64,000 bases of DNA from Pseudomonas sp. FP2196 (GTDB lineage: Bacteria > Pseudomonadota > Gammaproteobacteria > Pseudomonadales > Pseudomonadaceae). The notes beneath the pieces are model-generated. The model was not told where the DNA came from. It saw only the letters and a program-made list of their open reading frames with translations, and ran no database searches. Position numbers and translations under genes: made by a program. Where the stretch lies: positions 2,841,501 to 2,905,500 of the forward strand of contig NZ_CP117445.1 in NCBI RefSeq assembly GCF_030687715.1, given 5' to 3'. Below are positions 38,191 to 46,758 of this stretch, in pieces (position 1 is the first letter of the stretch; each line of letters opens with the position of its first letter).

Positions 38191-39185
38191 AGCATCCATG
38201 CCTCTTCGGGTTGATCGGCAACCAATTGGCCGAGGGCGGCGAGGTCGCGTTCGGCGTGGCTTTGACGCAGAAACACCGGCAGATCGGCGATCAGCCGGGC
38301 GAAATGCCGATCCTTGCAATAGGGCCCGGCCCCCAGGGCACGCCCGGCTTCGCGGATCACGTGCTCGGCAGATTGTTCCACCACGGCGCGGGCGCGCCGG
38401 GCCAGCAGTTCGGCGCTGTCCTCAGGATTTGCATCGATGTGCAACGCGCTGAAGCGCAGGACATCGGCGGCCGCCTGCAAGGCAGTGTCGACCGCGCCGA
38501 GATGGGCGAGGGCATGCGGCTCGTCTCGATGGGCACAGTGTTTGCGCAGGCATTCACCGATGTGCCGCGCAGCGCCATACCAACACGCTGCGATGCCGAT
38601 CCCGCCCTGCCAGAAACCCGGGCGTTGCAGGTAATCGCCGGGGTTACCGATGGCCTGCGCTTCGGCGCCGTCGAACAGTACTTCGACGCTGCCGGTCGCG
38701 CCCATACCGACCGCTTGCCAGCCTTGATCGGTGACGGTCACGCCCGGTTGATCCAGTGCGACGGCGACCAATTGTTGCTGATCGTCGGCATCCCACGCGG
38801 TGAGCAGCGCATGGCTCAGCGCGGCAGCGCCGGAACACCAGGCCTTGCGTCCGTGCAGCGTCACCAAGTGCCCGGCGGGGCGCACTTGCACCCGCGCTTG
38901 CGGCGGTTCTGCCGCCCACATGCCCCACGTGCTGCCCGGCGTTGGCGAACCACCCAATTGCTCGATGATTGCCAGCGCGTCGGTATGGCCTTCATAGAGT
39001 TTGCATAACCCCAGATCATGCCCGCCGACATCAGCCAGATGCCGAAAACGCTCCAGCGTGTGACCGCTGCCCGGCAGCGGCAAACGATCCAGTCCGGCTT
39101 CAACCATGGCTCGCAGGCACCCGCCGAGCGCGAACGTGTCGGCATAGTCCGGTGGGCGGCGGGCCAGATAGTTCTGCAAGTCCAT
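38187..39185 (-). CDS. atypical acyl-CoA dehydrogenase-fold protein
   Basis: 332 residues from the ATG at 39185, one base after the glgX stop. It follows the acyl-CoA dehydrogenase layout (helical N-domain; central beta domain with VTLHGRKAWCSGAAALSHAL, like the FAD/substrate loop; C-terminal helices with REAGRALGAGPYCKDRHFARLIADLP). It is about 50 residues shorter than usual. Where typical enzymes have the catalytic Glu in YEGT, this one reads FLRQSHAERD, so ordinary alpha,beta-dehydrogenation is doubtful. It could be a flavoprotein oxidase, monooxygenase or structural relative. Its tight coupling to glgX and the deacetylase gene puts it in the same pathway as those. Confidence 0.75.
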   Translation of the reverse strand: MDLQNYLARRPPDYADTFALGGCLRAMVEAGLDRLPLPGSGHTLERFRHLADVGGHDLGLCKLYEGHTDALAIIEQLGGSPTPGSTWGMWAAEPPQARVQVRPAGHLVTLHGRKAWCSGAAALSHALLTAWDADDQQQLVAVALDQPGVTVTDQGWQAVGMGATGSVEVLFDGAEAQAIGNPGDYLQRPGFWQGGIGIAACWYGAARHIGECLRKHCAHRDEPHALAHLGAVDTALQAAADVLRFSALHIDANPEDSAELLARRARAVVEQSAEHVIREAGRALGAGPYCKDRHFARLIADLPVFLRQSHAERDLAALGQLVADQPEEAWML

Positions 39186-39186
39186 A

Positions 39187-41346
39187 TCAGTCTTCTTCTT
39201 CACGTTGCAGTTCAAACAGCAGCAGCGAACGCCCGGTGACCGAGTACTCGTGACCGAAGTCGAAGCGCTCCTGGCCACGGATCGCCGGCTGATTGGTGTC
39301 GATCATGCACGTCCAGAAACTGCCCTCCGGGACTTCCGGCAAGGTGAAGTTGACGATGTCGTGATGGGCGTTGACCACCAGCAGCAGGGTCGCGTCGGCA
39401 CCCTTGCGCAGAATCCCGGTTTCCTGCGCGCGGCCGTCGAGCAACATGCCCAGGCAACGGTTGTGCGCATCATGCCAATGCTCTGTGGTCATCTCGGTGC
39501 CGTCCGGGGCGAGCCAGGTGACGTCCTTGACGCCGATGTCCTCGTTGTACTCGCCGACCAGGAAGCGCCCACGACGCAGGATCGGATAAGCCAGACGGAG
39601 CTTGATCAGGCGTTTGACGAATTTGAGCAGGGCCTTGCCGTCCTCGCTCAGGTCCCAGTTGACCCAGCCGATCTCGCTGTCCTGGCAATAGGCATTGTTG
39701 TTGCCATCCTGAGTGCGGGCGAATTCGTCGCCGGCGACGATCATTGGCGTGCCTTGCGCCAGCAGCAGCGTTGCGAAGAAGTTGCGCATCTGCCGATGGC
39801 GCAGGGCGTTGATTTCGGGATCGTCAGTGGGGCCTTCAACACCATGGTTCCACGACAGGTTGTTGTTGCTGCCGTCCTGGTTGTTCTCATCGTTGGCTTC
39901 GTTGTGCTTGTCGTTGTACGACACCAGATCGTTGAGGGTGAAGCCGTCGTGGGCAGTGATGAAGTTCACCGATGAATACGGCCGCCGGCCGCGCTGGTTG
40001 AACATCTCGCCGGACGCGGTCATGCGGCTGGCAAAGTCGGCGACCTGGGCGTCGTCACCCTTCCAGAACGCGCGCACGGTGTCGCGGAATTTGTCGTTCC
40101 ACTCGACCCAGCCCGGCGGGAAGTTGCCGACCTGATAGCCGCCGGGGCCGCAATCCCACGGTTCGGCGATCATTTTCACCTGACGCAACACCGGGTCCTG
40201 ACGGCAGGCAACGAGGAAGCTGTGACGCTCATCGAAACCGTCGTGATAGCGGCCGAGAATAGTCGCCAGGTCGAAACGGAAGCCGTCGACATGCATCTCG
40301 CTGGCCCAATAACGCAGCGAGTCGGTGACCATTTGCAGCACGCACGGGTGGCTCAGATCCAGCGTGTTGCCGGTGCCGGAATCGTTGATGTAGTAGCGCT
40401 TGTCGTCGGGCATCAAGCGGTAATACGAGGCGTTGTCGATGCCGCGCATCGACAGGGTCGGGCCTTGCTCGTTGCCCTCGGCGGTGTGGTTGTAGACCAC
40501 GTCAAGAATCACTTCCAGATTGGCTTCGTGCAGGTGCGCGACCATCTCCTTGAATTCGGCAATCTTGCCGCTGGCCAGATAGCGCGGATCCGGGGCGAAA
40601 AACGCGATGCTGTTGTAACCCCAGTAGTTGGTCATGCCTTTGTGCAGCAGATGCTGATCGTTGACGAAGGCATGGATCGGCAGCAACTCGACGGTGGACA
40701 CGCCGAGCTTGCGAATGTGTTCGAGCACATCGTCGACCATCAACCCGGCGAAGGTGCCGCGCACATTCTCCGGCACCGAGGGATGGCGCATGCTGATGCC
40801 GCGCACGTGGGTTTCATAAATGATCGTCTTGTCCCACGGCACGCTGACGCGATGGTCGTTGCCCCAGGTGTGGGCCGGGTCGATGACTTTGCATTTGGGC
40901 ACGAATGGCGCGCTGTCGCGTTCGTCGAAACTGAGGTCGGCGTCGGGGTGGCCGATGGTGTAGCCGAACAAGGCTTCTGACCACTTGAGTTGGCCGACCA
41001 GTTGTTTGGCGTAGGGGTCGATAAGCAGTTTGTTGTGGTTGAAGCGGTGGCCGTTGGCCGGGTCATACGGGCCGTAGACGCGGTAGCCATAAATCAGCCC
41101 CGGATGGGCGTCGGGCAAGTAGCCGTGGTAGATCTCATCGGTGTATTCGGGCAGTTCGATGCGTTCGAGCTCGACTTCACCGGCATCGTCGAAGATGCAC
41201 AGTTCGACCTTGGTGGCGTTGGCGGAGAACAGGGCAAAGTTCACCCCCAAGCCGTCCCAGGTCGCACCGAGCGGGAAGGGCAGACCCTCACGAATTCTCG
41301 AGGGCTCGGCGTGCTGTGCGGGCTCGGCTTTTTTTGGACGGGTCAT
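39187..41346 (-). CDS. glgX: GlgX, glycogen debranching enzyme
   Basis: 719 residues from the ATG at 41346; the frame runs further upstream into REP-bearing DNA, which is not coding. GH13 isoamylase-type features: CBM48 (about 25-115), VDGFRFDLATILGR (nucleophile Asp), MIAEPWDCGPGGY (acid/base Glu) and FITAHDGFTLNDLVSY (stabilising Asp). It hydrolyses alpha-1,6 branches left after phosphorylase or amylase action, and can supply linear chains to TreY/TreZ. It lies downstream of treY and DUF2934 on the same strand, but after a 226-base gap with a REP pair, so it may have its own promoter. Confidence 0.96.
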   Translation of the reverse strand: MTRPKKAEPAQHAEPSRIREGLPFPLGATWDGLGVNFALFSANATKVELCIFDDAGEVELERIELPEYTDEIYHGYLPDAHPGLIYGYRVYGPYDPANGHRFNHNKLLIDPYAKQLVGQLKWSEALFGYTIGHPDADLSFDERDSAPFVPKCKVIDPAHTWGNDHRVSVPWDKTIIYETHVRGISMRHPSVPENVRGTFAGLMVDDVLEHIRKLGVSTVELLPIHAFVNDQHLLHKGMTNYWGYNSIAFFAPDPRYLASGKIAEFKEMVAHLHEANLEVILDVVYNHTAEGNEQGPTLSMRGIDNASYYRLMPDDKRYYINDSGTGNTLDLSHPCVLQMVTDSLRYWASEMHVDGFRFDLATILGRYHDGFDERHSFLVACRQDPVLRQVKMIAEPWDCGPGGYQVGNFPPGWVEWNDKFRDTVRAFWKGDDAQVADFASRMTASGEMFNQRGRRPYSSVNFITAHDGFTLNDLVSYNDKHNEANDENNQDGSNNNLSWNHGVEGPTDDPEINALRHRQMRNFFATLLLAQGTPMIVAGDEFARTQDGNNNAYCQDSEIGWVNWDLSEDGKALLKFVKRLIKLRLAYPILRRGRFLVGEYNEDIGVKDVTWLAPDGTEMTTEHWHDAHNRCLGMLLDGRAQETGILRKGADATLLLVVNAHHDIVNFTLPEVPEGSFWTCMIDTNQPAIRGQERFDFGHEYSVTGRSLLLFELQREEED

Positions 41347-41395
41347 GATTGCTCCTGCAAAAAAACGGGTGAATTCTGGGCTGACACAAATCTTC

Positions 41396-41482
41396 AGGAG
41401 TGAGCCTGCTCGCGATAGCGGTAAATCCGGCGACATCGATGTTGACTATCAGCAAGCGATCGCGAGCAGGCTCACTCCTACA
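41396..41482. repeat. REP-type inverted pair upstream of glgX
   Basis: AGGAGTGAGCCTGCTCGCGAT (41396-41416) faces its reverse complement at 41458-41478, with flanking matches to 41482. It separates glgX from the DUF2934 gene and belongs to the same family as 28-118. The rest of 41483-41572 shows no gene. Confidence 0.88.
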
Positions 41483-41572
41483 GGGGTTATGCGTGTTTCT
41501 TGAGGGCGAACGACCCCTCTGTGGCGAGCACGCCCGCCACACAGTCATTCAGTTCAATAATCGGGGAAAGCG

Positions 41573-41887
41573 TCAGTTCGCCGGGGGCTTGCGTGGCACC
41601 TTAGGCTTTTTCTCGACTGCTTTTTCGCCCGGTGGCACGACTTTGGCGGCGCTCGCAGGCTTGGTTTTGGCCGGGGCTTTGGGCTTGGCGGCTGGCGCCT
41701 TGACCTCGGCGGTCTTGCCAACGGTTTTGCTGCCGGCAGCCTTCGGTGATTTCTTCGGTGCCAGTGCTTCGGCCTCGGCCAGTTTGCGCGCCATCTCCCA
41801 GTGGCGCTCTTCGTGGCCCTCGGGCTTACCTTCCGATTCCCAGATCTGATAGGCGAATTCGCGGATGCGTTTATCGTCGGTGCTCAT
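41573..41887 (-). CDS. DUF2934 protein with Lys/Ala/Pro-rich tail
   Basis: 104 residues. Residues 1-38 match the DUF2934 motif (IREFAYQIWESEGKPEGHEERHWEMARKL), a short helical module found in many proteobacteria, often with alpha-glucan genes. From about 42 the protein is a low-complexity stretch of Lys, Ala, Pro and Val (KAPAAKPKAPAKTKPASAAK), basic like a histone H1 tail, so it may bind nucleic acid or a polyanion. It follows treY by 27 bases on the same strand and is probably in the same transcript. Its function is unknown. Confidence 0.82.
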   Translation of the reverse strand: MSTDDKRIREFAYQIWESEGKPEGHEERHWEMARKLAEAEALAPKKSPKAAGSKTVGKTAEVKAPAAKPKAPAKTKPASAAKVVPPGEKAVEKKPKVPRKPPAN

Positions 41888-41914
41888 CGCAATGCTCCTG
41901 AACTGAACTCATGC

Positions 41915-44683
41915 TTACGTTAAGTGTTGGATAAAGAGATTGACCGGGACATCCCCCAGCGCGTCGCTGACATTCAGCTCCCTGTTTTTTGTGACTGCTG
42001 TGGTTGCAAAAAGTCCCTTCAGATTTTTGTCAGAGGCGGCGAACGGTAAAACCACCCGCGTATCGCCCCAGCGCAGCGCATCGATTTGCGGGACGGCACT
42101 GTTTTCCAGCAGTGCCGCGCAGCGAATCGGCACGATCACGATGGCTTGCTGACCTTGATGTTCGCGGGCGAACGCGAGCACGTGGTGCGCCTGGCTACCC
42201 AGCACCTCCAGAGCCTGATACGTGCCACGCCGGAACAGCTCGGCGTGTTCAGCGCGCAGGTTCAGCACTTGGGCAATCAAGGCTTGCTTGATGCGACCGT
42301 CACGCCAGTTCGACAGCAGGTCTGTGATCGGCGCCTGCGCCGCCAAAGCCTGCTCCCGAGCGGGGTAATCCACCGGCCGGCGGTTGTCCGGATCGACCAG
42401 GCTGAAGTCCCAGAACTCGTTGCCTTGATACAAATCCGGCACCCCCGGCACCGTCATGCGCAGCAAGGTTTGCGCCAAGCCGTTCAGTGCGCCGGCCGCC
42501 GCGATGCTGTTGACGGTCTTGCTCAACGCCGCGCGCAGCAATTCACCTTCTTCACCGGTGAGGAGTTTTTCAGTGAACGCTTGCGCTGCGTCTTCATAGG
42601 CTTCGTTGGGCGCGCTCCAACTGCTTTGCAGCTTGGCTTCACGCAGGGCTTTCTGTTGCCATTGCCAGATGCGTTTGGCGTAGTCGGCAAAACCCGCCTG
42701 ATCACCGTCGTGTAAATCCAGCGGCCAACTGCCGAGCAGTGCCTGGTAGAGAATCAGCTCATCACCGGTCGACGGCATTTGGTCATCGCTGCGCACGGGG
42801 CGGGCGAGGGCGCGCCACAGTTCAATCTGTTCGGCATACCAGTGGCTGCGCTCGCTGAGCACCGCGAGGCGCGCGCGGGTATCTTCGCCGCGTTTGTGGT
42901 CGTGGGTGGCTGTGGCCAGCAGGTTGTCGGGGAACTGGCTCAAGCGTTGCTGATTGATCTCGTGGAAATCGCTGACTGGCGCGCTGAACTGCTCGGTGTT
43001 GTAGCCGACGTCATTGCGCGACAGCAGCACCGCCGAACGATACAGCGCGGTGTCTTCCACGGCTTTGGCGGCCGCCGGGGAAGTCAGTTGCTGGAAGCGC
43101 ACGCAGGCATGTTTGAGGATTTTGCGCGAGCGTCCGCGTGGCTTTTGTCGCCATGGGGTGCCACCGAGCCACGCTGCAACGCAATCGAGCACCGGCCAGT
43201 CGCCTTCGCCCAGTGCCTGCCGCGCACCGTCCATGGCCTGCTGGAAAAACACGTCATCCTGCGCCGAGCGACCCATTGCGCTGATGTAGGTGCGATACAC
43301 CGGGAAGTGCACGATCAACGCCTGTAACACACGGCGAATCGCGCCGAGGGTCAGGTCGCGGGTCATCAGGTCATCACGGGCCACTTGTAGCAGCGCCTGG
43401 GCGACGCTTTCGCAATCGCTGGCCAGCGAGCCGTTGAGGATCTGCTGACGCGCCAGTTGTGCTTCTTCGATAAACGCGGCAGGGCGTTCGGTGCGGCGTT
43501 GCCACAAGTCGCCCAAGACGTATTCGCCGTCCGGATCGTGTTGCAGCAGCGACAGCTGATTCATGAACTCGTAACCGGTGGTGCCATCCACCGCCCAGTC
43601 GCGGCGCGGGGTTTCGCCGGCACCGAGGATCTTTTCGACGTAGATCGGCAAGTGCCGCCCCGGCGCCAACAGGTCGACGCGCCGACGCAGTTTGCGGCAG
43701 TAACCGCGCGGATCGGCGAGGCCGTCGATATGGTCGATGCGCAAACCGTCGACCAACCCTTCGGCGATCAACTGAAAGATTTTGCCGTGGGTCGCTTCGA
43801 ACACCGCCGGACGTTCGACGCGCAAACCACCCAACTCATTGATGTCGAAGAAACGCCGCCAGTTGATGTCGTCAGCCGCCGTGCGCCAACTGGCGAGGCG
43901 ATAACTCTGGCGCTCCAGCAACTGATGGAGCTTGTGGAAGCCTTTTTCGGTGGTTGAGTCGTAATGCTCCAGATTGCGCTGGATGGCTTCAAGGATCTGC
44001 GGATCTCTGGCCAGTTGCCGCAGCTCTTCCTTCAGTGGGCCGGCCAGTGAATGGGCATTGGTCTGATAGCTGAGTGTACTGAAATGATCGGCGAGAGTTT
44101 TCAGCGCATCCTCGGGTTTGAGCAATTCGCCGTAATCGTTCGGGCAGATCGGGAAATGGTGGTCGTAATGTTCGACGTGGAAGCTGCCGTTTTGCGCATT
44201 GAAATGCAGCTTCAGCGTGCCTTCCTGCAACGCGACGCCGTAATCGCTGCCGAGAAACGGCAACAGCAACTGGCCTTCCATCAACGGATCCGGCGAGTGC
44301 CATTGAATGTCGAAGAACTCACCGTAGGGGCTCAGGCGTCCCCATTCCAGCAGGTCCAACCACCATGGATTGTCACTGCCGCCGACCGCCATGTGGTTGG
44401 AGACGATGTCGAGGATCAGGCCCATGTTGTGTTCGCGCAGGGCGCTGACCAGATTCCTTAGCGCGGGTTCGCCGCCAAGTTCCGGGTTGACCTGAGTCGG
44501 GTCGACCACGTCGTAGCCGTGCATCGAGCCTGCCCGCGCCGCGAGCAGTGGTGAGGCGTAGATGTGGCTGATGCCCAGACGGGCGAAATACGGCACCAGC
44601 GGCACCGCTTGTTCGAGCGTGAAGCCTTTGTGAAATTGCAGGCGCAGGGTGGCGCGCAACGGCTGGATGAGCGCTTGATTCAT
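41915..44683 (-). CDS. treY: TreY, malto-oligosyltrehalose synthase
   Basis: 922 residues, the usual TreY size. It converts the reducing-end alpha-1,4 bond of a maltodextrin into an alpha,alpha-1,1 bond. Typical parts are the N-terminal TLRLQFHKGFTLEQAVPLVPYFARLGISHIYASPLL, GLRIDHIDGLADPRGY (nucleophile Asp), YVEKILGAGE (acid/base Glu), TATHDHKRGEDTRARL, and a long C-terminal domain. The ATG overlaps the malQ stop (ATGA). Its product is cut by TreZ, encoded two genes upstream. Confidence 0.97.
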   Translation of the reverse strand: MNQALIQPLRATLRLQFHKGFTLEQAVPLVPYFARLGISHIYASPLLAARAGSMHGYDVVDPTQVNPELGGEPALRNLVSALREHNMGLILDIVSNHMAVGGSDNPWWLDLLEWGRLSPYGEFFDIQWHSPDPLMEGQLLLPFLGSDYGVALQEGTLKLHFNAQNGSFHVEHYDHHFPICPNDYGELLKPEDALKTLADHFSTLSYQTNAHSLAGPLKEELRQLARDPQILEAIQRNLEHYDSTTEKGFHKLHQLLERQSYRLASWRTAADDINWRRFFDINELGGLRVERPAVFEATHGKIFQLIAEGLVDGLRIDHIDGLADPRGYCRKLRRRVDLLAPGRHLPIYVEKILGAGETPRRDWAVDGTTGYEFMNQLSLLQHDPDGEYVLGDLWQRRTERPAAFIEEAQLARQQILNGSLASDCESVAQALLQVARDDLMTRDLTLGAIRRVLQALIVHFPVYRTYISAMGRSAQDDVFFQQAMDGARQALGEGDWPVLDCVAAWLGGTPWRQKPRGRSRKILKHACVRFQQLTSPAAAKAVEDTALYRSAVLLSRNDVGYNTEQFSAPVSDFHEINQQRLSQFPDNLLATATHDHKRGEDTRARLAVLSERSHWYAEQIELWRALARPVRSDDQMPSTGDELILYQALLGSWPLDLHDGDQAGFADYAKRIWQWQQKALREAKLQSSWSAPNEAYEDAAQAFTEKLLTGEEGELLRAALSKTVNSIAAAGALNGLAQTLLRMTVPGVPDLYQGNEFWDFSLVDPDNRRPVDYPAREQALAAQAPITDLLSNWRDGRIKQALIAQVLNLRAEHAELFRRGTYQALEVLGSQAHHVLAFAREHQGQQAIVIVPIRCAALLENSAVPQIDALRWGDTRVVLPFAASDKNLKGLFATTAVTKNRELNVSDALGDVPVNLFIQHLT

Positions 44684-46758
44684 TGGTCACGCTCGGCTGC
44701 CTGAAGGCGTGCGCACGCCAATAGTTCAAGACGCCGCGCGGCATCCGCACCGTCGAGCAACGCCTCGCTGGCGCCGGGCAGGCGCCGCGACCAGTTCGGA
44801 TGCGTATCGATCGTGCCTGGCAGATTGGCTTGTTCGTCGATGCCCAGCGCGTCTTCCAGCGGTAGCAACACCAGCGGCGCGCGGGTATGCCCGAGGAAAC
44901 GCACGCTGGCGTCCACCACCTGATCGGCCTCGTGGGACTCCTCGCGAAAGTTCTGCGGGTCCTGGCTCAACGCTCCGCGCAGGCCTTCGCGTTCCCGTTG
45001 ACGATGCCGGCGCCATTCGATTTCGCCGTTGCCATCGACAAAACCCAGTCGCGAATTCCAGTCGATGTCGCGACCATGCCACCAGCCGTTTAGCGTCGGC
45101 AGATCGTGAGTGCTGGTGGTCGCCAATGCGTTATCCGGCCAGTCGAGAATCGGTTTGAAACGGGTGTTGTCCTGTTCGAACAACAGCACGCGCATGCCGA
45201 GCATGGAGCGGGCAATGAGTTTTTCCTGGAGACCGTCGGGCACGGTGCCGAGGTCTTCGCCGAGCACAATCGCTTGATGACGATGGGATTCCAGTGTCAG
45301 CAAGCGCAACAGATCGTCCACCGGGTAATAGAGGTAGGCACCGTCGGCCGGTGCCGCGCCGTTGGGAATCACCCACAGGCGTTGCAGGCCCATGACATGG
45401 TCGATGCGCAAACCGCCGGCGTGAGCGAAGTTCGCGCGCAGCATTTCGATGAACGCGCGAAAGCCGTTGCGGATCAGGCCTTCGGGGGAAAACGCGGAAA
45501 TTCCCCAGCCCTGACCGGAGCGATTAAGGATGTCCGGCGGCGCACCAACGGTGAGCGAGGCGAGCAGTTCGTCCTGAAAGCTCCAGGCCTGACTGCCAGC
45601 GCCATCGGCACCCACGGCAAGGTCGGCGATCAGGCCGATGCCCATGCCGGCGCTGCGCGCGGCGGTTTGCGCACGCTCCAGGCATCGGTGGATCAGCCAT
45701 TGGCAGAATGCAAAGTAACCGATGCGCTCGGCATATTCTTCGGCAAACGCTTCGAGGGCGGCGCCGCGCGGGTCGTGCCAATGTTCTGGCCATTCGCGCC
45801 AGTCGAGGCTTTCGCCACGTGCGGCGCGCATTTCCTGGATGGCTTCGAAGCGGCAGTGATTTTCCAGCGCCTCGCCACCGGCATGACGAAAACTGGCGAA
45901 GTCGGGGTGCAACGGATGATCGCCCGCAGTGAATCCGTCGTACAGGGCTTGAAGCAGTTTGTGCTTGGCCTCGGCAGCGGCGGGCCAGTCGATCAGTTTC
46001 AGATCTTCCAGTTTCGCAAACTGCTCGGCCAGCCCAGCGCTGTCGATCGCATCGCGCAAAGCCCGCTCACCGAGAATTGCGCCGGGCGCGGCATACAGGG
46101 AATTGAGAAACAAACGGCTGGATGGCGAATAGGGACTGTAGCGCCCGGTGTCGGCGCTGAACATTGCGTGCAGCGGGCTGATCGCCAGTGCGTCCGCACC
46201 GCGTTCACCGGCCACCCGCGCCAGTTCTTCCAGTGCCTGGGTGTCGCCGAAGCCACCATCGCCGGGGCGACGCAAGCCATATAGCTGCACGCTGAGACCC
46301 CAGGCGCGAGGGATCGGATTGTCTACCGCGTCGCCGACGCTGAAGCAGCGCTCAGGAGCCACGGCAAGTGTGAAGTATTGATCGTCAATGTGAACCTGTT
46401 GATAGCCGACCGGGATCAGGCCGGGCAGTACCGACTCGGAATCGAGTTTCAGGTTCATGCGCGAACCGTCTTCAAGGTGGATCTCACACGGGGTCTCAGG
46501 CTTGAAATAACGCGCAAGATCAACGCCGACGCCGACATCACTGGTCAGCAGCGGCGGCAAGTGACGGTCTTGCTGGACCTGTTGCAGTTCAAGCAGGCTG
46601 GCGTCGATTTCCTGGGAGGTGCTGGCAGGGTGGCCAAGGCCGATCAGGACATTGCGTAACACCGCCGGAGCGACTTTTTGCGGGCGGCCATTGGCGTCGA
46701 TCCAGTCGACGGCCAGGCCGGCTCTGCTTGCAAGAATTTCCAGTTGCGCATCGCTCAT
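44680..46758 (-). CDS. malQ: MalQ, 4-alpha-glucanotransferase
   Basis: 692 residues from the ATG at 46758, which overlaps the treZ stop (ATGA). It belongs to GH77: conserved GLRIDHVMGLQRLWVIP (nucleophile Asp), VLGEDLGTVPDGLQ (acid/base Glu) and STHDLPTLNGWW (stabilising Asp), after an N-terminal extension of about 150 residues. The enzyme disproportionates maltodextrins, so it adjusts chain length for TreY/TreZ and GlgX products. Its position between treZ and treY points to supply of suitable substrates to that pair. Confidence 0.96.
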   Translation of the reverse strand: MSDAQLEILASRAGLAVDWIDANGRPQKVAPAVLRNVLIGLGHPASTSQEIDASLLELQQVQQDRHLPPLLTSDVGVGVDLARYFKPETPCEIHLEDGSRMNLKLDSESVLPGLIPVGYQQVHIDDQYFTLAVAPERCFSVGDAVDNPIPRAWGLSVQLYGLRRPGDGGFGDTQALEELARVAGERGADALAISPLHAMFSADTGRYSPYSPSSRLFLNSLYAAPGAILGERALRDAIDSAGLAEQFAKLEDLKLIDWPAAAEAKHKLLQALYDGFTAGDHPLHPDFASFRHAGGEALENHCRFEAIQEMRAARGESLDWREWPEHWHDPRGAALEAFAEEYAERIGYFAFCQWLIHRCLERAQTAARSAGMGIGLIADLAVGADGAGSQAWSFQDELLASLTVGAPPDILNRSGQGWGISAFSPEGLIRNGFRAFIEMLRANFAHAGGLRIDHVMGLQRLWVIPNGAAPADGAYLYYPVDDLLRLLTLESHRHQAIVLGEDLGTVPDGLQEKLIARSMLGMRVLLFEQDNTRFKPILDWPDNALATTSTHDLPTLNGWWHGRDIDWNSRLGFVDGNGEIEWRRHRQREREGLRGALSQDPQNFREESHEADQVVDASVRFLGHTRAPLVLLPLEDALGIDEQANLPGTIDTHPNWSRRLPGASEALLDGADAARRLELLACARLQAAERDQ

